This document shows, one piece after another, positions 7,240 through 15,272 of a DNA stretch of 64,000 nt (positions within the stretch are counted from its first letter, which is position 1; every line of letters starts with the position of its first letter). The notes below the pieces were generated by a model that saw nothing but the letters and a program-made list of their open reading frames with translations, was not told the DNA's origin and searched no databases. Both the position numbers and the translations under genes were made by a program. The stretch covers positions 1,598,581 through 1,662,580 of the forward strand of contig NZ_FQWS01000001.1 in the NCBI RefSeq assembly GCF_900129745.1, in the 5' to 3' direction. Source of the DNA: Winogradskyella jejuensis. Its GTDB lineage: Bacteria; Bacteroidota; Bacteroidia; Flavobacteriales; Flavobacteriaceae.

Positions 7240-8994
7240 TTAGTTTTCGTTTATAATTTCTATTCCGTCTGCAACGAGGTGAGCAATATTAGGTTGTTCA
7301 TTTTTTTGTTGCTCTAAATAACCTAAAAGTTCAGTTTTTAAAGAAGAAAAATCAAATTTATCAGAAAGTTCTAAAAGTTCTAAGCTTAATAACCAATCCG
7401 GTTTGTGATTTGACTTTAATAAAGAAAAAATAGATTTTATATTATCTTCAGAAATAGTATCATTATTTCTTAAATCTCTTACGCTTTGATATAATTTTTC
7501 AAGCTGACGTTTAGTTTCATCCGTTTCAGGTTTAACCGTAGTATTTTCAGAAACATGATACAAATTCTCGAAAGAACGGTAATCTGCGCTTCCAGCATAA
7601 GCCGAAACAATAGAGGAGCCAACAGCTAAATCAAAAGTGCCGTCTTTTGGCGAAAATAACACCTCGTCTTTGTATTTTACGGTACAATCTTCAAACTGAA
7701 TTAATATCAATTTTCCTTGTAGATTTCTAATTCCTGTAATATTTAAACCTTCAACAGTTATACCACTTTCGTATTCAAATGCAATACGTTTGTTATCATA
7801 AAAGTTATAGGCTTTTAAATCACGAGGTCCCATATCTTCAATAGCCAAATTAATCCCTTTTAATTTTCCAATAGGTGAACTAAATCCGTTAGGATGCGTT
7901 TCTGTGCCATGGCCAATGAGTTCTTTTTCACGATTTGCCAATGCTGTTGGTCCTTCGGTTTTAAAGAACACAACGTTGTTGTCTTCATCTCTAATCATTC
8001 GTGTAAACACACCAGAAATTTGTAAACCTGTATTAAGCTCAATAGTGCCGATTTTTTTGGAGTCAATCAATTTATTCAATCCGCGCCAACCACCTTTTCT
8101 AAGCGCCATAGTATTGCTAAACTCATCAAGCACTTGCATTAAGTAAGAGAAATCTGGTGTCACAAAAAGCTGAGGTTGAGGTTTCGTAATATCAAACTCA
8201 GTTTCCGCGGCTTTTATAGAATAGGGGATTTTCTTTACTTCGTCCGATAAACACCATTTACTTTCGCCTATAGAAGACAGTAAACCAGCACCATAAAGTC
8301 TTGGCTTATCTGTATTACCAATTAATCCATATTCGACAGTCCACCAATGTAGATTTCGTATTTGTGCCATTTCAGATAATGGTACTTTTTTATTTTGAAG
8401 TCTATTGACTTCCGCTTCTGCCTTATCAATATCTTCTTGCTTAGAGTCTTTAGCTTCTTTTAATATTGAGAGCCTTCGCACAGCTTCGTACATGTCATTA
8501 TCATGAGACGATAAAATGGCTTTGGCTCCTATTTCCCCAAAGCGCCTGAGGTATTCAGCGTAGTCGGGATTGGCAATAATTGGCGCATGTCCGGCGGCTT
8601 CATGGATGATATCTGGTGCTGGTGTGTACTCAATATTTTCGAGCTGACGAATATCTGAGGCAATCACCAAAACTTTATAAGCCTGAAACTCCATAAAAGC
8701 GTTTGGCGGAATAAAACCATCTACTGCAACTGCAGCCCATCCTATTTCTTTTAGAATGCGGTTCATGCCATACATGCTCGGAATTTTATCGATAGAAATT
8801 CCAGTTAAATCTAAACCTTTGAGATAAGATTCATGGGCAACTTTACCTAAGTACGAAATATTTTTTCGCATAACAAAACGCCAGACAGCTTGGTTAATTG
8901 GGGTATAGTCATTGTAATTTTGAGGTTTAATAAACTGCTTCAGATGCGGAGGCAATCTTTCAATTAAAGGGTTGGTTTCAAAATTCTTGTTCAT
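7240..8994 (-). CDS. Aromatic amino acid hydroxylase (phenylalanine 4-monooxygenase type), long form
   Basis: Pterin-dependent non-haem iron hydroxylase, most likely phenylalanine to tyrosine. The iron ligands of the family are visible as His131 and His136 in HEAAGH and Glu221 in WWTVEYGL, and the core family segments GFIPPNAFMEFQA, PAPDIIHEAAGHAPI and LYGAGLLSSIGE surround them. The protein has 584 residues, about twice the length of the usual bacterial enzyme (roughly 260-300). The extra half (from about residue 300) has no domain that I recognise. An insert rich in Lys, Asp and Glu sits at 180-203. A near-consensus -7 element lies just upstream. The rhodanese gene follows in the same transcript. 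Confidence 0.92.
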   Translation of the reverse strand: MNKNFETNPLIERLPPHLKQFIKPQNYNDYTPINQAVWRFVMRKNISYLGKVAHESYLKGLDLTGISIDKIPSMYGMNRILKEIGWAAVAVDGFIPPNAFMEFQAYKVLVIASDIRQLENIEYTPAPDIIHEAAGHAPIIANPDYAEYLRRFGEIGAKAILSSHDNDMYEAVRRLSILKEAKDSKQEDIDKAEAEVNRLQNKKVPLSEMAQIRNLHWWTVEYGLIGNTDKPRLYGAGLLSSIGESKWCLSDEVKKIPYSIKAAETEFDITKPQPQLFVTPDFSYLMQVLDEFSNTMALRKGGWRGLNKLIDSKKIGTIELNTGLQISGVFTRMIRDEDNNVVFFKTEGPTALANREKELIGHGTETHPNGFSSPIGKLKGINLAIEDMGPRDLKAYNFYDNKRIAFEYESGITVEGLNITGIRNLQGKLILIQFEDCTVKYKDEVLFSPKDGTFDLAVGSSIVSAYAGSADYRSFENLYHVSENTTVKPETDETKRQLEKLYQSVRDLRNNDTISEDNIKSIFSLLKSNHKPDWLLSLELLELSDKFDFSSLKTELLGYLEQQKNEQPNIAHLVADGIEIINEN

Positions 8995-9008
8995 GCGTAT
9001 ATTTGTAC

Positions 9009-9037
9009 TAAACGTAAAATTATTGTTTTAGAGTCAA
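9009..9037 (-). promoter_or_regulatory. Probable promoter of the hydroxylase-rhodanese operon
   Basis: On the minus strand a TTG (complement of 9035-9037) is followed after 18 bases by TACGTTTA, one base off TAnnTTTG. The start codon is 14 bases further, so the leader would be very short. Confidence 0.4.
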
Positions 9038-9085
9038 GTTTTAAAGTAATAACTTACCAAATAACACATTCATTCTCTATTGTTA

Positions 9086-9655
9086 ATGCAAAAAGAAACC
9101 CGAAAAGAAGAAATACTTAGAGTGGCAGCTCGATTATTTAAAAACAAAGGGTATAGTGCTGTAACTATGCGTGATTTGGCAACTGAAATGGGAATTAAAG
9201 CAGCGAGTCTTTACAATCATATTTCATCCAAGCAAGCTATCTTACAAGAAATTGTTTTAGCTATAGCTGAAGATTTTACAGCAGGAATGCATAAAATAAT
9301 TGAAGCAGATTCTAATAGCATTAAGAAGTTAGAACAGATTATAGATTTGCATGTTAAAATTGCCATCGAAAATACAGATGGTCTAGCAGCACTAAACTCC
9401 GACTGGATGCATCTTGAAAGTAAGTTAGACTACTACTTAAAACTACGACAAGATTACGAGAATAATTATAGAACTATCATCGAGTCTGGTATAGCCAATA
9501 AAGAAATTAAGGCAGTAAAGCCAGATGTACTAATGTTTTCAATGTTGTCGACTCTTCGGTCATTATACTTATGGATACCAAAAAAAGGCAATGTGAACCC
9601 TAAAGAATTATCGGCATCTTTAGCTCAAATTCTCATTAAAGGAATTAACATCTAG
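9086..9655 (+). CDS. TetR-family regulator, probable repressor of the paa operon
   Basis: 189 residues. The N-terminal helix-turn-helix is typical of TetR (EEILRVAARLFKNKGY..VTMRDLATEMGIKAASLYNHISSK); the C-terminal ligand domain is not assignable by eye. I take the ATG at 9086, because the upstream TTG would only add two residues. It ends 67 bases before paaE, and a 20-base palindrome sits inside the paaE promoter. By analogy with PaaR-type TetR proteins, the ligand would be phenylacetyl-CoA or a later intermediate (inference). Same strand as the paa genes and separated from the divergent hydroxylase gene by about 90 bases. Confidence 0.9.
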   Translation: MQKETRKEEILRVAARLFKNKGYSAVTMRDLATEMGIKAASLYNHISSKQAILQEIVLAIAEDFTAGMHKIIEADSNSIKKLEQIIDLHVKIAIENTDGLAALNSDWMHLESKLDYYLKLRQDYENNYRTIIESGIANKEIKAVKPDVLMFSMLSTLRSLYLWIPKKGNVNPKELSASLAQILIKGINI

Positions 9656-9676
9656 TTAAGAATATTATTTATTAAC

Positions 9677-9708
9677 TTTGTATCGTAAACTAACAGTTGT
9701 TAGTTTTG
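9677..9708 (+). promoter_or_regulatory. Promoter of the paa operon
   Basis: TTTG at 9677-9680, 20 bases, then TAGTTTTG at 9701-9708 matches the Bacteroidota promoter form TTTG-N19..21-TAnnTTTG. The paaE ATG is 15 bases downstream. The longer possible paaE reading frame (TTG at 9678) would begin inside this promoter and is rejected. Confidence 0.7.
9687..9706. promoter_or_regulatory. Palindromic operator candidate for the TetR regulator
   Basis: Perfect inverted repeat AAACTAAC-AGTT-GTTAGTTT: two 8-base arms and a 4-base centre. It lies between the -33 and -7 elements and covers most of the -7 box, the classical place for a TetR-type repressor site. Confidence 0.65.
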
Positions 9709-9722
9709 TATTTGAATTTAAA

Positions 9723-10796
9723 ATGGTAGAATTTCATAAATTAGAGATTAAGGATATTTACAAGGAAACCGAAGATACATCGGTTATCACTTTTAATGTG
9801 CCTGCAGAATTGCAAAACGATTTTGACTTTCAACAAGGGCAGCATCTTACATTAAAAGCCAATATTAAAGGTGAAGATTTAAGAAGGTCATACTCTTTAT
9901 GTTCAAGTCCTATTGACAAAAAATGGCAAGTTGCTGTCAAGCAGATTCCAGGTGGTAAATTCTCCACTTACATCAACGAAGAGCTTAAGCAAGGTGAAAC
10001 ACTAGAAGTTATGGCGCCAAGCGGCGCTTTTGGGGTAAAAGTTAATCCAAAAGAAGCGAAAAATTATTTGTTTTTTGCTGCGGGTAGTGGTATTACTCCA
10101 GTTTTGTCAATGATAAAAACACATTTAGCTTCAGAGCCAAATTCTACTTGTAAATTGTTCTATGTTAATAAGACAGCAAAATCTATTATCTTTAAAGAAG
10201 AACTAGAACAACTACGAAACACCTATTTTGGAAGATTAGAAATTTACTATTTCTTAACTAAAGAACGTCGAGATATTGAATTATTCAATGGGCGTTTTGA
10301 TGACGAAAAAATGAAAGTGCTTACAAGTACTTTTATAGATATGCCAGATACAAATGAGGTATTTTTATGCGGCCCAGAGCAGATGGTAAAGTATGTAAGT
10401 CAGTATTTAATTGATGCTGGTTTGCCAAAAGAATTAGTGCATTACGAGTTATTTGTAACCGGACTTTCAGAAGAAGATATAAAGCGTGCTGAGCGCTTAG
10501 CGAAACAAGATGTTGAAGGGACAGAAGTGGTAATTGTAGATGGTGGAAAAGAATTTTTATTCACCATGACAAAAGAGTTTGATAATATTCTGGATGCGGC
10601 ATTAAATGCTGGTGCCGATTTGCCATTTGCTTGTAAAGGTGGTGTTTGTAGTACCTGTAAATGCGAAGTGAAAGAGGGCGCTGTTGAAATGAAAATCAAC
10701 TATGCCTTAGATGAAAAAGAAGTCAGTCAAAATCTGGTGCTTAGCTGTCAAGCGGTACCAACAACCGATAAAGTAGTTGTAGATTTTGATGTCTAG
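9723..10796 (+). CDS. paaE: Phenylacetyl-CoA epoxidase reductase subunit PaaE
   Basis: Passes electrons from NAD(P)H to the di-iron epoxidase PaaABC(D). 357 residues from the chosen ATG. A ferredoxin reductase part comes first: FAD-binding RRSYSLCSSP, NAD(P)-binding AAGSGITPVLSMI, and CGPEQM. A C-terminal plant-type 2Fe-2S domain follows, with cysteines in ADLPFACKGGVCSTCKCEV and the fourth in LSCQAVP. It is the first gene of the operon, ahead of paaA; in E. coli paaE comes after paaD. It ends 67 bases before paaA. Confidence 0.95.
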   Translation: MVEFHKLEIKDIYKETEDTSVITFNVPAELQNDFDFQQGQHLTLKANIKGEDLRRSYSLCSSPIDKKWQVAVKQIPGGKFSTYINEELKQGETLEVMAPSGAFGVKVNPKEAKNYLFFAAGSGITPVLSMIKTHLASEPNSTCKLFYVNKTAKSIIFKEELEQLRNTYFGRLEIYYFLTKERRDIELFNGRFDDEKMKVLTSTFIDMPDTNEVFLCGPEQMVKYVSQYLIDAGLPKELVHYELFVTGLSEEDIKRAERLAKQDVEGTEVVIVDGGKEFLFTMTKEFDNILDAALNAGADLPFACKGGVCSTCKCEVKEGAVEMKINYALDEKEVSQNLVLSCQAVPTTDKVVVDFDV

Positions 10797-10833
10797 AAAA
10801 TAAAATTGAAAAAGAAAAATTAACTCGCTTGTG

Positions 10834-10861
10834 GCCTAAAGCCAACAGCTAAAAGCTAAAA
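10834..10861 (+). repeat. Heptamer tandem repeat before paaA
   Basis: Four consecutive 7-base units GCCTAAA, GCCAACA, GCTAAAA, GCTAAAA end two bases before the paaA ATG. The unit is well preserved in its GC..AAA frame. It fills the space where a translation initiation region would be. Confidence 0.6.
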
Positions 10862-10863
10862 CT

Positions 10864-11820
10864 ATGAGTGAAGAACAAATTAGAAGTTTAGAGCGTCAAT
10901 TTGATGAAAAGATTGCTCGTGACGAAAAAATTGAACCAAAAGATTGGATGCCAGAAAAGTATCGTCAGACGCATATTAGGCAAATGTCTCAGCACGCGCA
11001 TTCTGAAATTGTAGGAATGCTACCAGAAGGCAATTGGATAACAAGAGCACCATCGCTAAGACGAAAAGTAGCATTGTTAGCTAAGGTTCAAGACGAAGCT
11101 GGTCATGGATTGTACTTGTATTCAGCAACAGAAACTTTAGGAATTTCTCGTGAAGAAATGTATGAGCAGTTACACACCGGTAAGGCAAAGTATTCAAGTA
11201 TATTTAATTATCCAACATTAACTTGGGCAGATATGGGTGCTATAGGTTGGTTGGTTGATGGCGCAGCCATCATCAATCAAGTGCCATTATGTAATACGTC
11301 TTACGGACCATATGCAAGAGCTATGATTCGCGTATGTAAAGAAGAAAGTTTTCACCAAAGACAAGGTTTCGAAATCATGCTAAAATTAGCGAACGGTACA
11401 CCAGAACAAAAAGAAATGGCGCAGGATGCTTTAAATCGCTGGTGGTGGCCAAGTTTAATGATGCTTGGACCAACAGATGATAAATCTGTACATACGGAGC
11501 AGTCTATGAAGTGGAAATTGAAGCGCAAAACTAACGATGAGTTGCGCCAACAATTTATAGACCAGACTGTGCCGCAAGCAGATATTTTAGGTTTAACAAT
11601 TCCGGACCCAGATTTAAAATGGAACGAGGAGCGTCAAAGTTATGATTTTGGTGAAATTAATTGGGATGAATTTTGGCAAGTAGTCAAAGGTCACGGTCCA
11701 ATGAACAAAGAACGAATGAAAGCTAGAGTAGGTGCCTGGGAACGTGGTGAATGGGTTAGAGATGCCGCTATGGCTCATGCAGAGAAAAAACAAGCAAGGA
11801 AAGAGAAACAAGCGGTTTAA
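10864..11820 (+). CDS. paaA: 1,2-phenylacetyl-CoA epoxidase catalytic subunit PaaA
   Basis: Di-iron oxygenase subunit that epoxidises the ring of phenylacetyl-CoA. 318 residues, close to the family norm. Carboxylate and histidine ligands of the ferritin-like four-helix core appear in [26 protein letters not shown] and [13 protein letters not shown]. The C-terminus has the typical [19 protein letters not shown] segment. It is followed by paaB after 11 bases. Confidence 0.97.
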   Translation: MSEEQIRSLERQFDEKIARDEKIEPKDWMPEKYRQTHIRQMSQHAHSEIVGMLPEGNWITRAPSLRRKVALLAKVQDEAGHGLYLYSATETLGISREEMYEQLHTGKAKYSSIFNYPTLTWADMGAIGWLVDGAAIINQVPLCNTSYGPYARAMIRVCKEESFHQRQGFEIMLKLANGTPEQKEMAQDALNRWWWPSLMMLGPTDDKSVHTEQSMKWKLKRKTNDELRQQFIDQTVPQADILGLTIPDPDLKWNEERQSYDFGEINWDEFWQVVKGHGPMNKERMKARVGAWERGEWVRDAAMAHAEKKQARKEKQAV

Positions 11821-11831
11821 AACTAAATATT

Positions 11832-12119
11832 ATGTCAACTAAAAATTGGCCCCTTTGGGAAATCTTCGTTAGAAGTAAAAATGGATTAGAACACAGACAT
11901 TGTGGTAGTTTACACGCTGCAGACTCTGAAATGGCGTTAGAAAATGCACGTGATGTATATACGAGACGTAATGAAGGTGTGAGTATCTGGGTTGTAGAAT
12001 CCAAACACATAACTGCCTCAAATCCAGAGAACAACGGAGAGTTATTTGAGCCTGCTCAAGATAAGGTATATCGTCATCCAACATTTTATGATTTACCAGA
12101 CGACGTAAAACACATGTGA
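11832..12119 (+). CDS. paaB: 1,2-phenylacetyl-CoA epoxidase subunit PaaB
   Basis: Small 95-residue subunit bridging the PaaAC complex. The opening NWPLWEIFVRSKNGLEHRH and the segment LENARDVYTRRNEGVSIWVV are diagnostic of PaaB. Its TGA overlaps the paaC ATG by one base (TGATG), which suggests translational coupling. Confidence 0.96.
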   Translation: MSTKNWPLWEIFVRSKNGLEHRHCGSLHAADSEMALENARDVYTRRNEGVSIWVVESKHITASNPENNGELFEPAQDKVYRHPTFYDLPDDVKHM

Positions 12120-12874
12120 TGAAAAACGAAAACTTATACAATTACATATTAGGTATTGCAGACAACAGCTTAATTCTTGGACAAAGAATGGGAGAGCTTT
12201 GTGGGCATGGACCAAGTTTAGAGACAGACATCGCGTGTACTAATATCTCATTAGATTTGTTTGGACAAGTGCGCAGTTATTTTCAATATGCGAGTAAGAT
12301 TGCTGGTGATGGAAGAACAGAAGACGATATCGCCATGCTTCGTAAGGAACGCGAATACAAGAATGTACTGTTAGCAGAACAACCAAATACTGATTTTGCA
12401 TATACGATAGGTCGTCAATTTTTATTCGATGTTTATCATTTAGCATTTCTAAGAGAATTGCAAAAAAGTACAGACTTAACACTTTCTGCAATTGCCAATA
12501 AATGTATAAAAGAAGTAAGTTATCATGAGCGTTTTTCTTCGGATTGGGTAAAACGATTAGGAGATGGTACTGAGGAAAGTCATCAAAAAATGCAAAATGC
12601 AATTGACGACCTATGGACATACACTGACGAATTATTTCATCAGACTGAAGCAGATAAAGCAATGGTGGCAGAAGGAATTGGAGTAGACGTAACTAAGCTT
12701 AAAGAAGCGTATTATAAAAATGTAAGCGAGCTTTTAGAAGAGGCAACCTTAAAAGTTCCTGACTTAAAGTACTTTCAAAAGGGAGGAAAAGAAGGTGTTC
12801 ATACAGAGCATATGGGCTATTTACTTACTGATTTACAATACATGCAACGTGCTTATCCAAATATGGAATGGTAA
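12119..12874 (+). CDS. paaC: 1,2-phenylacetyl-CoA epoxidase structural subunit PaaC
   Basis: 251 residues; the structural partner of PaaA, with the same ferritin-like helices but a degenerate metal site. Family segments are NSLILGQRMGELCGHGP, DIACTNISLDLFGQ and CIKEVSYHERFSSDWVKRLGDGT, and the C-terminal GKEGVHTEHMGYLL. A GTG one codon upstream is possible, but the ATG overlapping the paaB stop is preferred. The next gene, paaD, is separated by a 107-base gap containing two repeat copies. Confidence 0.96.
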   Translation: MKNENLYNYILGIADNSLILGQRMGELCGHGPSLETDIACTNISLDLFGQVRSYFQYASKIAGDGRTEDDIAMLRKEREYKNVLLAEQPNTDFAYTIGRQFLFDVYHLAFLRELQKSTDLTLSAIANKCIKEVSYHERFSSDWVKRLGDGTEESHQKMQNAIDDLWTYTDELFHQTEADKAMVAEGIGVDVTKLKEAYYKNVSELLEEATLKVPDLKYFQKGGKEGVHTEHMGYLLTDLQYMQRAYPNMEW

Positions 12875-12889
12875 GAAATCTTTGATTTG

Positions 12890-12916
12890 TCATTCTGAAC
12901 TTGTCTCAGAATCTCA
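12890..12916 (+). repeat. Short dispersed repeat, copy 1 (paaC-paaD gap)
   Basis: The 26-base core CATTCTGAACTTGTCTCAGA plus ATCTCA pairs by alignment with copy 2 at 12951 with 20 of 26 positions equal. It belongs to a CATTCTGAG..GTCGAAGAATCTC family that I recognise as common between genes in Flavobacteriaceae. Confidence 0.55.
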
Positions 12917-12950
12917 TTTCAAAATTAAATAACAAAATGAATCAAAATGG

Positions 12951-12976
12951 CACTCTGAGCTAGTCGAAGAGTCTCA
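12951..12976 (+). repeat. Short dispersed repeat, copy 2 (paaC-paaD gap)
   Basis: CACTCTGAGCTAGTCGAAGA followed by GTCTCA; same orientation as copy 1 and five bases before paaD. It closely matches the copy inside the E2 coding sequence near 23.6 kb (CACACTGAGCGCAGTCGAAG). Confidence 0.6.
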
Positions 12977-12981
12977 ATAAT

Positions 12982-13482
12982 ATGACAACAACAGAACAAA
13001 ATATCGATACTATTCTTTTATCAATTTTAGAGAAAGTCTCAGACCCAGAAATACCAGTCCTTTCCATAATGGATATGGGCGTTGTGCGTTCTGCGGTTAT
13101 CATTGATAATGTTGTTAAAGTTGAAATAACACCAACCTATAGTGGTTGTCCTGCAATGGACGTGATTGGAGATGATATAAAAAAAGCATTGAAAGAAGCG
13201 GGTTATAATGCTGAAGTTGATTTGATTTTACACCCAGCTTGGACAACCGATTGGATTACACCAAGAGGACGCAAAGCCTTAGAAAATTACGGAATCGCCG
13301 CACCTTTAGATGCTGAAGCTGATAAAGATGTACTATTGAATGGAAAGCGTATTGTAAAATGTCCGCAGTGTAAGTCCACTAATACGAAACTAGTAAGTCA
13401 ATTTGGTTCAACAGCGTGTAAAGCACAATTTCAGTGTGATGATTGCCAAGAGCCTTTTGATTATTTTAAATGTTTGAAGTAA
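12982..13482 (+). CDS. paaD: 1,2-phenylacetyl-CoA epoxidase accessory protein PaaD
   Basis: 166 residues. N-terminal MIP18/SufT-like domain (ILEKVSDPEIPVLSIMDMGVVR, TPTYSGCPAMDVI), as in proteins that help mature Fe-S or metal centres. It ends in a zinc ribbon with CPQC and CDDC pairs and a last Cys in DYFKCLK. PaaD is required for epoxidase activity in vivo, presumably for cluster or metal assembly in the reductase or oxygenase. Called PaaJ in Pseudomonas naming. Confidence 0.95.
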   Translation: MTTTEQNIDTILLSILEKVSDPEIPVLSIMDMGVVRSAVIIDNVVKVEITPTYSGCPAMDVIGDDIKKALKEAGYNAEVDLILHPAWTTDWITPRGRKALENYGIAAPLDAEADKDVLLNGKRIVKCPQCKSTNTKLVSQFGSTACKAQFQCDDCQEPFDYFKCLK

Positions 13483-13547
13483 CTTATTCTAAATCCTTAG
13501 ATTGTCCTCTTGAGGGTACTTTAAGGGTGTTTTAAAGAAAAACAAAT

Positions 13548-14327
13548 ATGAGCTCAATCCTTCTTAAGGTTGAAAATAAAATAGCAACCATAACATTAAA
13601 TCGACCAGAAGTGTTTAATAGCTTTAATCGTGAAATGGCTCTAAGTCTTCAAGGAATTCTCGACGATTGCGAAACTAACGAAGACGTTAGAGCTATTGTT
13701 TTAACAGGAAATGGAAAAGCTTTCTGTGCTGGTCAAGATTTAAAAGAAGTTACAAATCCAGAACTTAATCCTGGTTTCAAAAAAATACTAGAAGAACATT
13801 ATAATCCTATAATTTCTCGAATCCGTAATATTGAAAAACCAATTATCGCAGCAGTTAACGGTGTTGCTGCTGGCGCGGGTGCAAATATTGCATTGGCTTG
13901 TGATGTGGTCATTGCAGATGAAAAAGCCAGTTTTATACAAGCATTTAGCTTAATTGGACTAATACCCGATAGTGCAGGAACCTTCTTTCTGCCACGTTTA
14001 ATTGGTTTTCAGAAGGCTTCGGCTTTGGCTATGCTAGGCGATAAAGTATCAGCAGAAGAAGCCGAACGTATAGGTATGATTTATAAATATGTATCTTCGG
14101 AAGAATTCTCAAATACTATAGATAGTATTGCTGCTAAAATGGCAAATTTACCAACTATCGCTCTCGGACTTATAAAAAAGACATTCAATAAATCACTTAC
14201 CAATAATCTCACAGAGCAACTGGCTTTAGAATCTAAAAATCAAATTGAAGCAGCAGGAAGTGAAGATTATGCAGAAGGCGTATCTGCATTTATAGAAAAA
14301 CGTAAGCCAAACTTTAAAGGGAATTAA
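13548..14327 (+). CDS. paaG: Ring-1,2-epoxyphenylacetyl-CoA isomerase PaaG
   Basis: Crotonase-fold enzyme that converts the epoxide to oxepin-CoA. 259 residues. Normal enoyl-CoA hydratases have two Glu; here those positions are Asn (GAGANIALACD) and Phe, while an Asp follows the conserved proline in GLIPDSAGTFFLPRLIG. This matches E. coli PaaG (AFSKLGLIPDCGGTWLLPR), where the Asp is catalytic. The CoA-binding segment is FCAGQDLKEV. The next gene begins on the base after its stop. Confidence 0.95.
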   Translation: MSSILLKVENKIATITLNRPEVFNSFNREMALSLQGILDDCETNEDVRAIVLTGNGKAFCAGQDLKEVTNPELNPGFKKILEEHYNPIISRIRNIEKPIIAAVNGVAAGAGANIALACDVVIADEKASFIQAFSLIGLIPDSAGTFFLPRLIGFQKASALAMLGDKVSAEEAERIGMIYKYVSSEEFSNTIDSIAAKMANLPTIALGLIKKTFNKSLTNNLTEQLALESKNQIEAAGSEDYAEGVSAFIEKRKPNFKGN

Positions 14328-15263
14328 TTGAACAAAGAAACCCTAATAGAAGTTCACAATAGAATAAAGCCATTTATTCACAAAACACCTGTGCTAAGCT
14401 CGAGCCTAATAAATGAAATGGTTGGAGCCGATATTGTATTTAAATGTGAGAACTTTCAAAAAATGGGAGCTTTTAAAATGCGTGGTGCAGCCAATGCGAT
14501 TTTGTCTTTATCTAAAGAAGAAAGACAACGAGGCGTAGTTACACATTCTTCAGGAAATTTTGCTCAAGCGGTTTCTTTAGCGGCTCAAAAATTAAATGTT
14601 AAGGCTTATATTGTAATGCCAGAAAACGCACCACAAGTTAAAAAAGATGGTGTAAAAACATATCAAGGTGAAATTATAGAATGCGAATCTACACCTCAAG
14701 CGAGAGAAGCTACAGCAAACAGGATTAAAGAAGAAAAAGGAGCTTCCTTTTTACACCCATCTAACCAAGATGAGGTGATTTATGGCAATAGCACAGCTGC
14801 GATGGAACTATTAGACGAGCATCCAAATTTGGACGTGATTCTCACACCAGTTGGTGGTGGTGGACTCATCGCAGGTACTGCATTAGCGGCACATTATTTT
14901 TCTGATAATTGTAAAGTGATTGGAGGCGAACCAATGGAAGCAGATGATGCGTATCGTTCTTTGTTTTCTGGTAAAATAGAAACCAATAATAGTTTCCATA
15001 CGGTTGCCGATGGTTTGCGTACGCATTTAGGAGACCGTAATTTTCCAATTATTCAAAAATACGTAGACAAGATTATTAGAGTAGAAGAAGATGAAATCAT
15101 TAATGCAATGCAGCTCATTTGGGAACGAATGAAGATTATAATTGAGCCATCATGCGCCGTTCCATTTGCGGCGCTTCTAAAAAACAAGCAAGAATTCAAA
15201 AACAAAAAAATAGGCATTATCTTGTCTGGCGGAAATGTAGATGTCAAAAATCTACCATTTTAA
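14328..15263 (+). CDS. PLP-dependent threonine/serine dehydratase-like enzyme
   Basis: 311 residues, fold type II PLP enzyme. The Schiff-base lysine is Lys50 in GAFKMRGA; the phosphate loop is GGGGLIAG and the substrate loop SSGNFAQAV. No C-terminal ACT regulatory domain, so it resembles catabolic serine/threonine dehydratases or serine racemases. TTG start directly after the paaG stop, and ten bases before paaH, so it is cotranscribed with the paa genes. PLP chemistry has no place in the known phenylacetyl-CoA route, so its role in this operon is open. Confidence 0.93.
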   Translation: MNKETLIEVHNRIKPFIHKTPVLSSSLINEMVGADIVFKCENFQKMGAFKMRGAANAILSLSKEERQRGVVTHSSGNFAQAVSLAAQKLNVKAYIVMPENAPQVKKDGVKTYQGEIIECESTPQAREATANRIKEEKGASFLHPSNQDEVIYGNSTAAMELLDEHPNLDVILTPVGGGGLIAGTALAAHYFSDNCKVIGGEPMEADDAYRSLFSGKIETNNSFHTVADGLRTHLGDRNFPIIQKYVDKIIRVEEDEIINAMQLIWERMKIIIEPSCAVPFAALLKNKQEFKNKKIGIILSGGNVDVKNLPF

Positions 15264-15272
15264 TAAAAAACT

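Noticed and set aside
13502..13540. Possible further dispersed repeat between paaD and paaG (CCTC-TT-GAGG and GGGTG words)
   Set aside because: Only a 4-base stem; resemblance to a known hairpin family is too weak to call.
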